The translations under genes and the position numbers were made by a program. Below the pieces are notes generated by a model, which did no database searches, was not told the origin of the DNA, and saw nothing but the letters and a program-made list of their open reading frames with translations. From SHVZ01 sp041906305 (GTDB lineage Bacteria; Pseudomonadota; Alphaproteobacteria; SHVZ01): 64,000 nt of DNA. The stretch is from contig JAYRJL010000001.1 of NCBI GenBank assembly GCA_041906305.1, positions 1,302,001 through 1,366,000 of the forward strand, given 5' to 3'. This document shows positions 7,438 through 16,416 of the stretch, piece after piece (positions within the stretch are counted from its first letter, which is position 1; every line of letters starts with the position of its first letter).

Positions 7438-10434
7438 CTATATCTTCATGATTTCCGCGGCGGCCCGGTCGAAGGCCGGCAGCACGTCGGGCCAGGTCTT
7501 CGACGCCCCGTTCCAGTCGCCCGTCTTGAGCGCCGCGTCGATCGTCGACAGGTGACGAGCGAGCTCGACCGCGGCCGCGCTCATGGCCGCGCCCTTGGCG
7601 GTATGGACGAGGCTCCCGGCCTGCGGATCGCGCTTTTCCATCGCGGCTTCGAGGCTGATGAGCAGCGGCTTCGTCGTGGCGACGAAGCGCTGGAGGAGAT
7701 GCCGGGTAGTGTCGTTGATCTCGCCCATCCACTCGCGCAACTGCTCGCGATCGATGACGGCCTCTGCCGACGGACGCGAAGACCCTGGTGACGGCTTGCT
7801 CCCTTGGGGGAAGGCTGCGGCCGCTCCGTTTCCGCCTACCCATCTTTCGATCGTCTCGCCGAGGCGCGAAAGATTGACCGGTTTCGCCAGGTAGTCGTCC
7901 ATGCCGCTCGAAAGGCAGCGCTCGGCTTCCCCCTGGAGCGCGTTGGCGGTCAGGGCCACGACCGGCACGCGCCGGCGGCCGCCGCGCTCTGCCGCTCGGA
8001 CCGCCTGCGTCAGCTCGATCCCGTCCATCTCGGGCATGTTCACGTCGGTCAGGATCATGCCGTACTCGGTGGTACCGTAGGCGGCGAGCGCCGCCCTCCC
8101 GTCGCCGCAGAGGTCGGCGACGTAGCCGAGGCGTTCGAGCTGGCGATGGATCAGGAGCCGGTTGGTCTCGTTGTCCTCGGCGACCAGGATGAGGCGCCCC
8201 GCCGCAAGCGCTTCCTCGCGCGTCGGCAGACGGGCGGCCTCCCCGGGTTCAGTGGACGCTCCCGACCATGCCATCGGCTCGCCGCGCGCGGCGGCGGCGA
8301 CCGCGGAAACCAGGGTCGCCCTCCGAACGGGCTTCAGGAGATATGCGGCAGCGCCGGCATCCAGGGCGGCGCGCCGCTTCTCGGCATCGTCGTAGGCCGT
8401 GAGCAGGACGGCGCGCGTCTCCGCGAAATTCGGTTCGGCCTTCAGCATGTTCAGGAGCTGGAGACCGTCGAGGCCCGGCAACAGCAGATCGACGACGGCG
8501 ACGTCGAAGGGGCGATCGGCATCGCGGACGGCGGAAAGGGCCGAGAGAGCCTCGTCGGCTTCGACGACTTCCGCTCCCGAGGCGGCAAGATAGCCGCTCA
8601 CGATGCGCTGCGCGGTCGCGTCGTCGTCGACGGCAAGCACGCGGATGCCGCCGAGATCCTGGGTCGGCGCGGGCACGATCTCCGCAGCTTGTGCCGGGAG
8701 CGAGAACCAGAAGGTCGATCCTTCGCCGGGCGTCGAGGTGACGCCGATCTCGCCATCCATCAGCTCGACCAGCCGCCGCGAGATCGAAAGTCCGAGGCCG
8801 GTACCGCCGTAGCGGCGCGTCGTCGATCCGTCGGCCTGGACGAAAGGCTGGAACAGCTTCGCCTGCTGCTCGCGCGAGAGACCGATGCCCGTATCGGTAA
8901 CCGCGAAGCGCAGCCTGTGGATGTCGCCGCTGGTGTCCTCCAGCGAGACGGTGACCGAGATCGTGCCGTGATGCGTAAACTTGATTGCGTTGCCGGTGAG
9001 GTTGAACAGGATCTGGCGGAGCCGGACCGCGTCGGCGACGACCGCGGCGGGGACAGCGGGATCGACATAGGTCACCAGCGCCAGTCGCTTCTTCTGCGCC
9101 TGCCTGGCGAGGGTATCGGCGACGCCTTCCAGGAGCGGCAGGACCTCGACCGACGTCCGGTCGATCTCGAGCTTTCCGGCCTCGATCTTCGAGAAGTCGA
9201 GGATGTCGTCGATGATCTTGAGAAGCGAGGATGCCGACTCGCCGACCACACGCAGGAGCTCCGCCTGCTCGGGCGTGAGCTTGGTGTGCTGCAGGAGCTC
9301 GACGATGCCCAGCACGCCGTTCATGGGGGTGCGGATCTCGTGGCTCATGGTCGCGAGGAAGCTCGACTTGGCGCGGTTCGCCTCCTCGGCCGCGTCCTTC
9401 GCCTGGCGAAGGTCGATCTCCGCCTGCTTGCGGTCGGTGATGTCGGCATAGGAGCGGACGAAGCCGCCGGACGGGATCGGCTGATGGCTGATCTCGACGT
9501 AGCGTCCGTCGCCGAGGCTCTCGAGCTCGTAGCGATAGGGGCGGGTCGCGGCGACCTGGCGGGTGACGTCCTGCAGGTGGAGCTCGATCGAGGCGTCGTC
9601 GCCGCCCTTGGCGCGCAGGGCCGCGCGTGCGAAGTCCTCGAACCGCTCGAAGCCGGCGACTGTCTCCTCGCTGAGCCCGACGATCTCCCCGACGCGGCGG
9701 TTGTGGGCGACGATCCGGCCGCCGACGTCGACCATCACGATGCCGTCGCTCATCGCCTGGATGCCGTGCCGGAGCCGTTCCTCGGCGTCCCGTCGACCCG
9801 AGACCTCGCCTTCGAGCTGCTCGACGAGGCGCGAGCGCTCGACCGCGCGGGCGACGGTGGTGCGGAAGGTCACCCAGTTCCGGTACATGAAGCCGAAGAC
9901 GGCGAGGGACAGAAGCGTGGTGAGGAAGCTGCTGCTGCGGAAAGGCGTGTCGTCGTGCAGGACCGAGAACACGTAGGTCGGCGTCAGGATCGGCACCACG
10001 TAGCCGAGGAAGGCGAGCGGGATGTTGGAGACCGACGCCGCCGCACCGATGCCGAGCACGATCATGCCGAAACCGAGGAACTGCACATTGCGCGGCTCGG
10101 CATCCGGAAGAACGACGCAGGAGAGCGTCGCCCAGCAGAGGCCGAGCACGAACGAGTAGATCGTCACGAGGCGGATGCGCCGTCCGCTGACCTTCGAGGG
10201 CCGCGGCCGGTCGCGAAGCTTCCACCAGCTCCAGGCCATCGGCGCCATCAGCAGCCAGATGATGGCGACCCACACGCCGAGAAATGTCGCCGAGGCGGTG
10301 TTGGAGAGGTAGAGCACCGCACCGAGGGCGCCGAGCGCGTTGCCGGCGATCAGCGAAGGCAGCTGGCCGACGAGGTCCACCGACTGGCTGACGCGGAGCT
10401 CACGCGCCAGCTGCTCGTCGTCTTCGGACTGCAT
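7438..10434 (-). CDS. Membrane hybrid sensor histidine kinase with two REC domains and HPt
   Basis: Protein of 998 aa containing a complete phosphorelay. The N-terminal quarter has about six membrane segments (roughly residues 25-205), then a PAS domain (about 225-340), HisKA with His365 in FLATMSHEIRTPMNG, HATPase with DTGIGLS and GTGLGLS, and REC1 with VLAVDDD and its Asp in VVDLLLPG. REC2 follows with LVAEDNETN and its Asp in LTDVNMPEM. The C-terminal HPt domain carries the motif VHTAKGAA. A TTG eleven codons upstream is an alternative start with a GGAGG before it; I preferred the ATG with GAGG nine bases upstream. The partner receiver gene follows after 8 nt. Confidence 0.92.
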   Translation of the reverse strand: MQSEDDEQLARELRVSQSVDLVGQLPSLIAGNALGALGAVLYLSNTASATFLGVWVAIIWLLMAPMAWSWWKLRDRPRPSKVSGRRIRLVTIYSFVLGLCWATLSCVVLPDAEPRNVQFLGFGMIVLGIGAAASVSNIPLAFLGYVVPILTPTYVFSVLHDDTPFRSSSFLTTLLSLAVFGFMYRNWVTFRTTVARAVERSRLVEQLEGEVSGRRDAEERLRHGIQAMSDGIVMVDVGGRIVAHNRRVGEIVGLSEETVAGFERFEDFARAALRAKGGDDASIELHLQDVTRQVAATRPYRYELESLGDGRYVEISHQPIPSGGFVRSYADITDRKQAEIDLRQAKDAAEEANRAKSSFLATMSHEIRTPMNGVLGIVELLQHTKLTPEQAELLRVVGESASSLLKIIDDILDFSKIEAGKLEIDRTSVEVLPLLEGVADTLARQAQKKRLALVTYVDPAVPAAVVADAVRLRQILFNLTGNAIKFTHHGTISVTVSLEDTSGDIHRLRFAVTDTGIGLSREQQAKLFQPFVQADGSTTRRYGGTGLGLSISRRLVELMDGEIGVTSTPGEGSTFWFSLPAQAAEIVPAPTQDLGGIRVLAVDDDATAQRIVSGYLAASGAEVVEADEALSALSAVRDADRPFDVAVVDLLLPGLDGLQLLNMLKAEPNFAETRAVLLTAYDDAEKRRAALDAGAAAYLLKPVRRATLVSAVAAAARGEPMAWSGASTEPGEAARLPTREEALAAGRLILVAEDNETNRLLIHRQLERLGYVADLCGDGRAALAAYGTTEYGMILTDVNMPEMDGIELTQAVRAAERGGRRRVPVVALTANALQGEAERCLSSGMDDYLAKPVNLSRLGETIERWVGGNGAAAAFPQGSKPSPGSSRPSAEAVIDREQLREWMGEINDTTRHLLQRFVATTKPLLISLEAAMEKRDPQAGSLVHTAKGAAMSAAAVELARHLSTIDAALKTGDWNGASKTWPDVLPAFDRAAAEIMKI

Positions 10435-10551
10435 CGGGCGCCGCCTCAATCTTCCCTCCTGCACCAATAGCGCGGCGTAATGTCATGCCGTTTAGTTAAT
10501 TTCGCAACGGCGTACATACCTCCGCGCTTGCCCGCAACGAAGGTTCGGACA

Positions 10552-12243
10552 ATGATCCCGGCGATGATGGGCAAGGGGGATGTGCCTGATCCGTTGCTGC
10601 GTGCGCTCGTGGCCTCGGGAGACTTGGTCTACGACTGGGATCTCCATGGCGACGAGATCCGCTGGCATGGACCGGTAGGCGCCGTACTGGGCGCCTCGAC
10701 GGCGGGGCGGGCCGCCTCGGGCAAAGGCTATGGCGCACAAGTTCACCCCGACGACCGCAGCGAGCGGCTGCTTGCGCTCGCGCGTCATCTGGATCGCGGA
10801 GAAACCTACGACTGCGTCTATCGCGTCGCCGACGGTGCCGGCGGCTATCGCTGGATCAGCGATCGCGGCACGGCGGAGCGCAACGGCGGCGGCGCGCCCA
10901 GCCGGATGGCGGGCGTCATCCGCACCGTCGATGCCTTCAAGGGCGAGGAAGCGAAGCTTCGCAAGCTCGCCTATCGCGACGACCTGACCGGGCTGCCGAA
11001 CCGGCGCCGGCTTCTCGATCGTCTCGATCGCATGCTGCGGACGATGATCGCCAACGGGCGCGCCGGCGGGCTGCTGGTCGTCGGCATCGACCAGCTCGGC
11101 ATGGTCAACAACGTCTTCGGCTATCCGAGCGGAGACGCGGTGCTCGCCGAGGTCGGCAAGCGCCTGATGGCGGGCGTGGGACAGGAGGGCGAGGTCGCGC
11201 GCATTACCGGCGACCGCTTCGCGGCGGTCCTGATCGGCGGCGGCGCGGAGGAGACCGAGAAGAGCGTCGAGCGTCTGCTGCTCGACCTTCGGAGTCGAAC
11301 GATGGACACGCCGGGGGGCGATCTTCGGGTCACCGTGTCGGGCGGCTGGGTTTCCCTTCCGTCGCAGGCGCGGACCGCGCGCGACGCGCTGGCGAAAGCC
11401 GAAAGCGCCATGCTCGAGGCGAAGCGGTCGGGCCGCGACACGGCGCAGTCGTATCGTGAGTCGCATGAACGCCGGCGTTCGCAGCGCATCGACCTCGCGG
11501 TCGCCGAGCTGATCGAGCGCGCGCTTCTCAACAGCCGGATCGATCTCGCCTTCCAGCCGGTCGTCGATTCAGGCGACCACACGGTGAAGCACTACGAGGC
11601 GTTGCTCCGCATCGGCGACGATTTCGGCGGCATGCTGAATGCCGGCGCCCTGATCGGCACGGCGGAATCGATGGGGCTGATGCGCCGACTCGATCGTGCT
11701 GTGCTCGACCTCGCGGTCGGCGAGCTCACACGACATCCGAAGATTTCCCTCGCCGTCAACGTGTCGGCGGTCAATGCGGGTCGCGGTTCTTGGCTCGATC
11801 GCGCCGTCGAGCACCTGGGGGCCAAACGCGACGTCGCGTCGCGCCTGCTGGTCGAGATCACGGAGACGGTAGCGCTGGTCGATCCCGAAGAGACCGCGCG
11901 CTTCGTCGAGGCGCTGCATCAGCTCGGAGCCAAGGTCGCGATCGACGATTTCGGCGCCGGCAACACATCGTTTCGTGCGCTTCGCCGGCTCGGCGTGGAC
12001 ATGGTCAAGATCGACGGCTCGTTCGTCACCGGCATCGCCACCAATCCGGACAATCAGCTCTTCGTCCGCGCGCTGGTCGGTATCGCCCGCGGCTTCGGGC
12101 TGACGACGGTCGCGGAGTTCGTCGAGACGCAAGACGAGGCCCGCATCCTCCGCGAGGAGGGCGTCGGCCAGCTTCAGGGATATCTGTTCGGCCGGCCCGA
12201 CATGGCGCGGCCTTGGGCGGCGCCCAAGCCCGTCAGGGTCTGA
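10552..12243 (+). CDS. PAS-GGDEF-EAL protein, probable cyclic-di-GMP phosphodiesterase
   Basis: Protein of 563 aa. A PAS domain lies at about 10-135 (HPDDR and GGYRWISDRG motifs), followed by a GGDEF domain beginning DDLTGLPNRR. Its signature loop reads TGDRF instead of GGDEF, so cyclase activity is probably lost and the domain may bind GTP or be structural. The EAL domain keeps the expected catalytic residues: the Glu of YEALLRI, Asn in LAVNVS, Glu in EITET, the Asp pair in AIDDFGAGN, Lys in VKIDGSF and Gln in LQGYLFG. It is therefore likely a phosphodiesterase for cyclic-di-GMP. The ATG at 10552 was chosen over one 24 codons upstream. It is divergent from the hybrid kinase, and its stop abuts the phaR stop. 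Confidence 0.92.
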   Translation: MIPAMMGKGDVPDPLLRALVASGDLVYDWDLHGDEIRWHGPVGAVLGASTAGRAASGKGYGAQVHPDDRSERLLALARHLDRGETYDCVYRVADGAGGYRWISDRGTAERNGGGAPSRMAGVIRTVDAFKGEEAKLRKLAYRDDLTGLPNRRRLLDRLDRMLRTMIANGRAGGLLVVGIDQLGMVNNVFGYPSGDAVLAEVGKRLMAGVGQEGEVARITGDRFAAVLIGGGAEETEKSVERLLLDLRSRTMDTPGGDLRVTVSGGWVSLPSQARTARDALAKAESAMLEAKRSGRDTAQSYRESHERRRSQRIDLAVAELIERALLNSRIDLAFQPVVDSGDHTVKHYEALLRIGDDFGGMLNAGALIGTAESMGLMRRLDRAVLDLAVGELTRHPKISLAVNVSAVNAGRGSWLDRAVEHLGAKRDVASRLLVEITETVALVDPEETARFVEALHQLGAKVAIDDFGAGNTSFRALRRLGVDMVKIDGSFVTGIATNPDNQLFVRALVGIARGFGLTTVAEFVETQDEARILREEGVGQLQGYLFGRPDMARPWAAPKPVRV

Positions 12244-12885
12244 TCAGCTCTTCGGCTTGCTGACGCGGGTCAGCTGATCGAGTTGGCGCTGCAGCTGCTC
12301 GAGCTGGCTCTTCATCGCGGTCAGCTCGGCATCCGGCGGGGCTGCCGGCTTCGGCGCATCAGGCCGCGGGGGCGTCTCGCCGCCGGTGCCGCTGAACGGC
12401 ATCATCATCCGCATGGCACGCTCGAACATCGCCATGTTCTGCTTGCCCATCTCCTCCAGCTGGCCGAAGGGGAAGAGGCCGCCGAAGGCGTCCGACATGT
12501 ATTTCCGCACCTGGTCCTGGTTCGAGGAGAACCAGCGCATCGAGTAGTCGAGATACCGCGGGACCACGTACTGCATGTTGTCGCCATAGAAGCCGATCAG
12601 CTGGCGCAGGAAGCCGATCGGCAGCAGGTTCTGTCCGCCCTTGCCTTCCTCCTCGACGATGATCTGGGTCAGGACCTGGCGGGTGATGTCCTCGCCGGTC
12701 TTGGCGTCGTAGACGACGAAGTCGGTATTGTCCTTCACCATCTGGCACAGATGGTCGAGGGTCACGTAGGACGAAGTCGCGGTGTTGTAGAGCCGGCGGT
12801 TGGCGTACTTCTTGATCGTGACCGGCTGGGCGGCCTGCGGTTGTCCGGGCGCGGCGTCGGCTTTATCGGCCATGGCGTTCGGCAT
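12244..12885 (-). CDS. phaR: Polyhydroxyalkanoate synthesis repressor PhaR
   Basis: DNA- and PHA-granule-binding repressor of 213 aa that controls phasin and PHA genes. The N-terminal PhaR/PHB accumulation regulator domain carries the family signature IKKYANRRLYNTATSSYVTL followed by VYDAKTGEDITR. A middle region follows, with a Pro-rich linker and a C-terminal coiled coil (ELTAMKSQLEQLQRQLDQL). An alternative start four codons later (MADKAD) is possible, as neither has a clear ribosome site. It is divergent from the PHA synthase-like pair at 13002-14412, which fits its role. Its TGA abuts the TGA of the converging EAL gene. Confidence 0.95.
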   Translation of the reverse strand: MPNAMADKADAAPGQPQAAQPVTIKKYANRRLYNTATSSYVTLDHLCQMVKDNTDFVVYDAKTGEDITRQVLTQIIVEEEGKGGQNLLPIGFLRQLIGFYGDNMQYVVPRYLDYSMRWFSSNQDQVRKYMSDAFGGLFPFGQLEEMGKQNMAMFERAMRMMMPFSGTGGETPPRPDAPKPAAPPDAELTAMKSQLEQLQRQLDQLTRVSKPKS

Positions 12886-12965
12886 GCTCGTTCGGGTGGC
12901 GACGGGTCACCATAACAGAGCGGCGCCAAAATACCGAGGCGGGTATGCTGCACCGCGGCAACCGC

Positions 12966-12993
12966 TTGGCCTAAAAGGAGGAACCGCTATACT
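12966..12993 (+). promoter_or_regulatory. Sigma70-like promoter of the PHA synthase operon
   Basis: A -35 element TTGGCC (12966-12971) and a -10 element TATACT (12988-12993) are separated by 16 nt. The expected transcription start, 6-8 nt further on, falls at about 12999-13002, at or just before the ATG at 13002, so the message would be leaderless or nearly so. The strong AAGGAGG inside the spacer (12976-12982) is too far from the ATG to serve as its ribosome site. Confidence 0.5.
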
Positions 12994-13001
12994 TCCGGCG
13001 C

Positions 13002-13388
13002 ATGTCCGACTCCGCCGACCTCGACCAGCTGGCTTCGCGCTTCGCCGATCTCTGGCAGGACCAGATGGCGGCCATGGCCGGGGATCCGGAGCTGGCGCGC
13101 CTGCTGCGGCGGCTGATCGGGCTCTGGGGGCTGGGTGCGGGAGCACCGTTCCCGGTCGGACCGGACGCGGCCGGCGATCGTGAGCCGGCAGGCAACGGAC
13201 ATGCCGCCCCGGCTGGGGCCAAGGCCGCTGGGTCTCCATCTGGCGATGCTCGCGCTGTCTTCGTCGAGCTCGGCCGCCGCCTTGACGCTCTGGAGGCAAG
13301 GCTGGCTCGACTGGAAGCCGGAAGTAAGAAGAACCGCCCGCGAGCTGGCGCCAAGCCTCGCAAGCGCAAACCCCGCGGATCTCGATAG
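13002..13388 (+). CDS. Small coiled-coil protein overlapping the PHA synthase gene
   Basis: Protein of 128 aa. The N-terminus (DLDQLASRFADLWQDQMAAMAGDPELARLLRRLI) is a predicted amphipathic helix of the kind found in PHA-synthase partner or granule proteins. A Gly/Ala-rich linker follows, then a short coiled coil (RLDALEARLARLEAG) and a very basic tail. It resembles PhaE-like or poly-hydroxyalkanoate accessory proteins in layout, but I cannot assign it to a family with confidence. The last 188 nt overlap the synthase gene in another frame, and both products look protein-like there. Expected product: an accessory subunit of the synthase. Confidence 0.7.
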   Translation: MSDSADLDQLASRFADLWQDQMAAMAGDPELARLLRRLIGLWGLGAGAPFPVGPDAAGDREPAGNGHAAPAGAKAAGSPSGDARAVFVELGRRLDALEARLARLEAGSKKNRPRAGAKPRKRKPRGSR

Positions 13389-14412
13389 GGCGCTGGCGCG
13401 CGTCCAGGCGAAGCGCCTCGAGGCTTTCGCCGACGGGGTCCTCGCCTATCGGCGCAGCCCGCACCGTCGCACCCTTCCGGAGCCGGCCGTCGTCTGGCAG
13501 GACGGCACGACGAGGCTTCTCGACTACCGGCCCGCCGGCGGTCAGCCGCTGCTGGTGGTCCCGTCGCTCGTCAACCGCGCCTACATTCTCGACCTCACCG
13601 AGCGCCGGAGCCTGATGCGCTGGCTTGCCAGGCGCGGCTACCGGCCGCTGCTGGTCGACTGGGGGCGTCCGGCGGATGACGAAAGGGATTTCACGCTGAC
13701 CGACTATGTCTGTGGTCGTCTCGAGGATGCGCTCGATGCCGTGCGCCGTCTCGACCGGCGCCCGCCGACGGTTCTCGGATACTGCATGGGCGGCAATCTG
13801 GCGGTCGCCTTGGCGCTCCGTCGCCATCGCGATGTCGGGGGCCTGGTCCTGATGGCGACGCCTTGGGATTTCCACGCAGGCCAGCCGGCGTCGATCGCGG
13901 CTCTGCCGCTCGTCTCCGCCGGGCTCGGGATCTCGATGGAGATCGCGGGCGAGCTTCCGACCGACATCCTGCAGAGCCTTTTCTTCGGGCTCGACCCCTT
14001 CCTGGTGATCCGGAAGTTCGAGCGCTTCGCCCGCCTCGATCCCGACTCCGAGAAGGCGCGCGAGTTCATCGAGCTCGAGGACTGGCTCAACGACGGCGTG
14101 CCGCTGGTCACCAAGGTGGCGAAGGAGTGCCTGGACGGCTGGTACGTGGCCAACACCCCGGCCAGGAAGCGCTGGCGGGTCGCCGGTCGTGCCGTGGACC
14201 CGGCGCGGCTCGACCTGCCGACCCTGGTGATCGTGCCGGCGAGGGATCGGATCGTGCCGCCGGACTCGGCCCTGGCCCTCGGAAGCCTGATCCCCGGCGC
14301 CGACATCCTGCGTCCGCCGCAAGGTCATATCGCGATGACGGTCGGGGCCGGCCGCGAGGTCGACGTCTGGGAGCCCATGGCGGCTTGGCTCAAGGCCAGG
14401 ACGAAGCGGTGA
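13201..14412 (+). CDS. phaC: PHA synthase-like alpha/beta hydrolase (PhaC family)
   Basis: Protein of 403 aa related to class III PHA synthases, which polymerise hydroxyacyl-CoA. The lipase-like box is GYCMGG with nucleophile Cys195, the Cys-for-Ser swap diagnostic of PHA synthases. The catalytic Asp is probably in VPARDRIVPP and the His in PPQGHIAM. The N-terminus (LGPRPLGLHLAM, then WKPEV) matches the start of related proteins, which is why I placed the ATG at 13201 even though it lies inside the upstream gene. There is no phaA or phaB alongside. It could also be a PHA-synthase-like depolymerase or acyltransferase. Confidence 0.85.
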   Translation: MPPRLGPRPLGLHLAMLALSSSSSAAALTLWRQGWLDWKPEVRRTARELAPSLASANPADLDRALARVQAKRLEAFADGVLAYRRSPHRRTLPEPAVVWQDGTTRLLDYRPAGGQPLLVVPSLVNRAYILDLTERRSLMRWLARRGYRPLLVDWGRPADDERDFTLTDYVCGRLEDALDAVRRLDRRPPTVLGYCMGGNLAVALALRRHRDVGGLVLMATPWDFHAGQPASIAALPLVSAGLGISMEIAGELPTDILQSLFFGLDPFLVIRKFERFARLDPDSEKAREFIELEDWLNDGVPLVTKVAKECLDGWYVANTPARKRWRVAGRAVDPARLDLPTLVIVPARDRIVPPDSALALGSLIPGADILRPPQGHIAMTVGAGREVDVWEPMAAWLKARTKR

Positions 14413-14426
14413 GGCGACCGTCGAAA

Positions 14427-14477
14427 TGCCCTTCTAGGGCAACGTGATAGCCGAATCGTCGCCGTCCGGGCGGCGAC
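14427..14477 (+). other. Two small hairpins between phaC and lepA
   Basis: Two inverted repeats follow the phaC stop. The first is TGCCCT-TCT-AGGGCA (14427-14441). The second, at 14458-14477, is a GTCGCCG/CGGCGAC stem closed by a short loop. Neither is followed by a run of T, so factor-independent termination is doubtful. They may stabilise the phaC 3' end. Confidence 0.4.
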
Positions 14478-14512
14478 TGGCCGGGCATCCCCTCCCTGCG
14501 GCAGGCCGTTCA

Positions 14513-14540
14513 TTGCGTCGGGGGCCGATCCCACCTATGT
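14513..14540 (+). promoter_or_regulatory. Possible lepA promoter
   Basis: TTGCGT at 14513-14518 and CTATGT at 14535-14540 are spaced by 16 nt and lie 22 nt before the lepA ATG. The -35 TTGCGT also occurs before the tRNA-Ser gene. The match is modest and the call is tentative. Confidence 0.35.
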
Positions 14541-14561
14541 TCCGCCGCCGCCGGAGCCGAA

Positions 14562-16364
14562 ATGCACGACACGTCCCTGATCCGCAACTTCTCGATCATC
14601 GCCCATATCGACCATGGGAAGTCGACGCTCGCCGACCGCCTGATCCAGAAGGGCGGTGCCATCGCCGACCGCGAGATGAAGGACCAGATCCTCGACTCGA
14701 TGGACATCGAGCGCGAGCGCGGCATCACGATCAAGGCGCAGACCGTCCGCCTCTCCTACAAGGCCAGGGACGGCAAGACCTACCAGTTCAACCTGATGGA
14801 CACGCCCGGCCACGTCGACTTCGCCTATGAGGTCTCGCGTTCGCTGGCCGCCTGTGAGGGCTCCATCCTGGTCGTCGATGCGAGCCAGGGCGTCGAGGCC
14901 CAGACGCTCGCCAACGTCTACCAGGCGATCGACGCCAATCACGAGATCGTCCCGGTCCTCAACAAGATCGACCTGCCGGCGGCCGAGCCCGACCGCATCA
15001 AGCAGCAGATCGAGGACGTGATCGGCCTCGACGCGTCGAACGCGATCATGATCTCGGCCAAGACCGGTATCGGCATCGACGAGGTCATGGAGGCGATCGC
15101 GACGCGCCTGCCGCCGCCGAAGGGCGATGCCGGTGCCACGCTGAAGGCCCTCCTGATCGATTCCTGGTACGACCCCTATCTCGGCGTCGTCGCTCTCGTG
15201 CGCATCAAGGACGGCGTGCTCAAGAAGGGCATGAAGGTCCGGATGATGGCGACGGGGGCCGCGCACTTCGTCGACCGCGTCGGCTACTTCACGCCGAAGA
15301 TGGAGATGACCGACGAGCTGGGCCCCGGCGAGGTCGGCTTCATCACCGCCGCGATCAAGACGGTCGCCGACTGCAAGGTCGGCGACACGCTGACCGACGA
15401 CCGCAACCCGACGCCTGAGGCGCTGCCGGGCTTCAAGCCCAGCGTGCCGGTGGTGTGGTGCGGCCTTTTCCCGGTCGATGCCGCCGACTACGAGAACCTG
15501 CGTGAATCGCTCGGCAAGCTCAGGCTCAACGACGCCAGCTTCCACTACGAGCCCGAGACTTCCACGGCGCTTGGCTTCGGCTTCCGCTGCGGCTTCCTGG
15601 GGCTGCTGCACCTGGAGATCATCCAGGAACGGCTCGAGCGCGAGTTCAACCTCGACCTGATCACCACGGCCCCGTCGGTCGTCTACAAGATCAACATGAC
15701 CGACGGCTCGCAGATGGAGCTGCACAATCCGGCGGACATGCCGGATGTCATGAAGATCAAGTCGATCGAGGAGCCGTGGATCAAGGCGACGATCTTCGTC
15801 CCCGACGAGTACCTGGGCTCGATCCTGACCCTCTGCACCGACCGTCGCGGCCAGCAGCTCGACCTGACGTATGTCGGCAACCGCGCGATGGCGGTCTACC
15901 GCCTGCCGCTGAACGAGGTCGTGTTCGACTTCTACGACCGCTTGAAGAGCGTCAGCCGCGGCTATGCCAGCTTCGACTACCACATGGACGGATATGTCGA
16001 GGAAGAGCTGGTGAAGCTCTCGATCCTGGTCAATGCCGAGCCGGTGGACGCTCTGTCGATGATCGTGCATCGCAGCCAGGCCGAGTCGCGCGGCCGCGCG
16101 CTCTGCGAGCGCCTCAAGGACCTGATCCCGCGCCAGATGTTCAAGATCGCGATCCAGGCGGCGATCGGCGGACGCATCGTCGCCCGCGAGACGATCAGCG
16201 CGCTCCGCAAGGACGTGCTGGCGAAGTGCTACGGCGGCGACGTGTCGCGCAAGCGCAAGCTCCTCGACAAGCAGAAGGAGGGCAAGAAGCGCATGCGTCA
16301 GTTCGGCAAGGTCGACATCCCGCAGTCGGCCTTCATCGCCGCCCTAAAGATGAGCGACAACTGA
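14562..16364 (+). CDS. lepA: Elongation factor 4 (LepA) GTPase
   Basis: Ribosome-associated translational GTPase of 600 aa, the usual length. The G domain has the P-loop AHIDHGKST (residues 14-22), the switch I region RGITIKAQ, the G3 motif DTPGHVDF, the G4 motif NKIDLP and the G5 motif SAKTG. Domains II, III and V follow, and the LepA-specific C-terminal domain ends in the basic stretch RKRKLLDKQKEGKKRMR near residues 564-580. It differs from EF-G by lacking domain IV. It is a single gene with a GGAG-like ribosome site shortly before the ATG. Confidence 0.97.
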   Translation: MHDTSLIRNFSIIAHIDHGKSTLADRLIQKGGAIADREMKDQILDSMDIERERGITIKAQTVRLSYKARDGKTYQFNLMDTPGHVDFAYEVSRSLAACEGSILVVDASQGVEAQTLANVYQAIDANHEIVPVLNKIDLPAAEPDRIKQQIEDVIGLDASNAIMISAKTGIGIDEVMEAIATRLPPPKGDAGATLKALLIDSWYDPYLGVVALVRIKDGVLKKGMKVRMMATGAAHFVDRVGYFTPKMEMTDELGPGEVGFITAAIKTVADCKVGDTLTDDRNPTPEALPGFKPSVPVVWCGLFPVDAADYENLRESLGKLRLNDASFHYEPETSTALGFGFRCGFLGLLHLEIIQERLEREFNLDLITTAPSVVYKINMTDGSQMELHNPADMPDVMKIKSIEEPWIKATIFVPDEYLGSILTLCTDRRGQQLDLTYVGNRAMAVYRLPLNEVVFDFYDRLKSVSRGYASFDYHMDGYVEEELVKLSILVNAEPVDALSMIVHRSQAESRGRALCERLKDLIPRQMFKIAIQAAIGGRIVARETISALRKDVLAKCYGGDVSRKRKLLDKQKEGKKRMRQFGKVDIPQSAFIAALKMSDN

Positions 16365-16416
16365 ACCGAACGCCGGCGTCGGACGTATCTGCTCCAGGCC
16401 ACATCTGGAGCACGTC

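Noticed and set aside
7804..10470. Very long open frames antisense to the hybrid kinase (plus-strand frame of about 888 codons)
   Set aside because: High GC leaves few stops on the opposite strand. The translations are low-complexity, rich in Arg, Ala and Gly, and match no domain, while the minus strand encodes clear kinase motifs.
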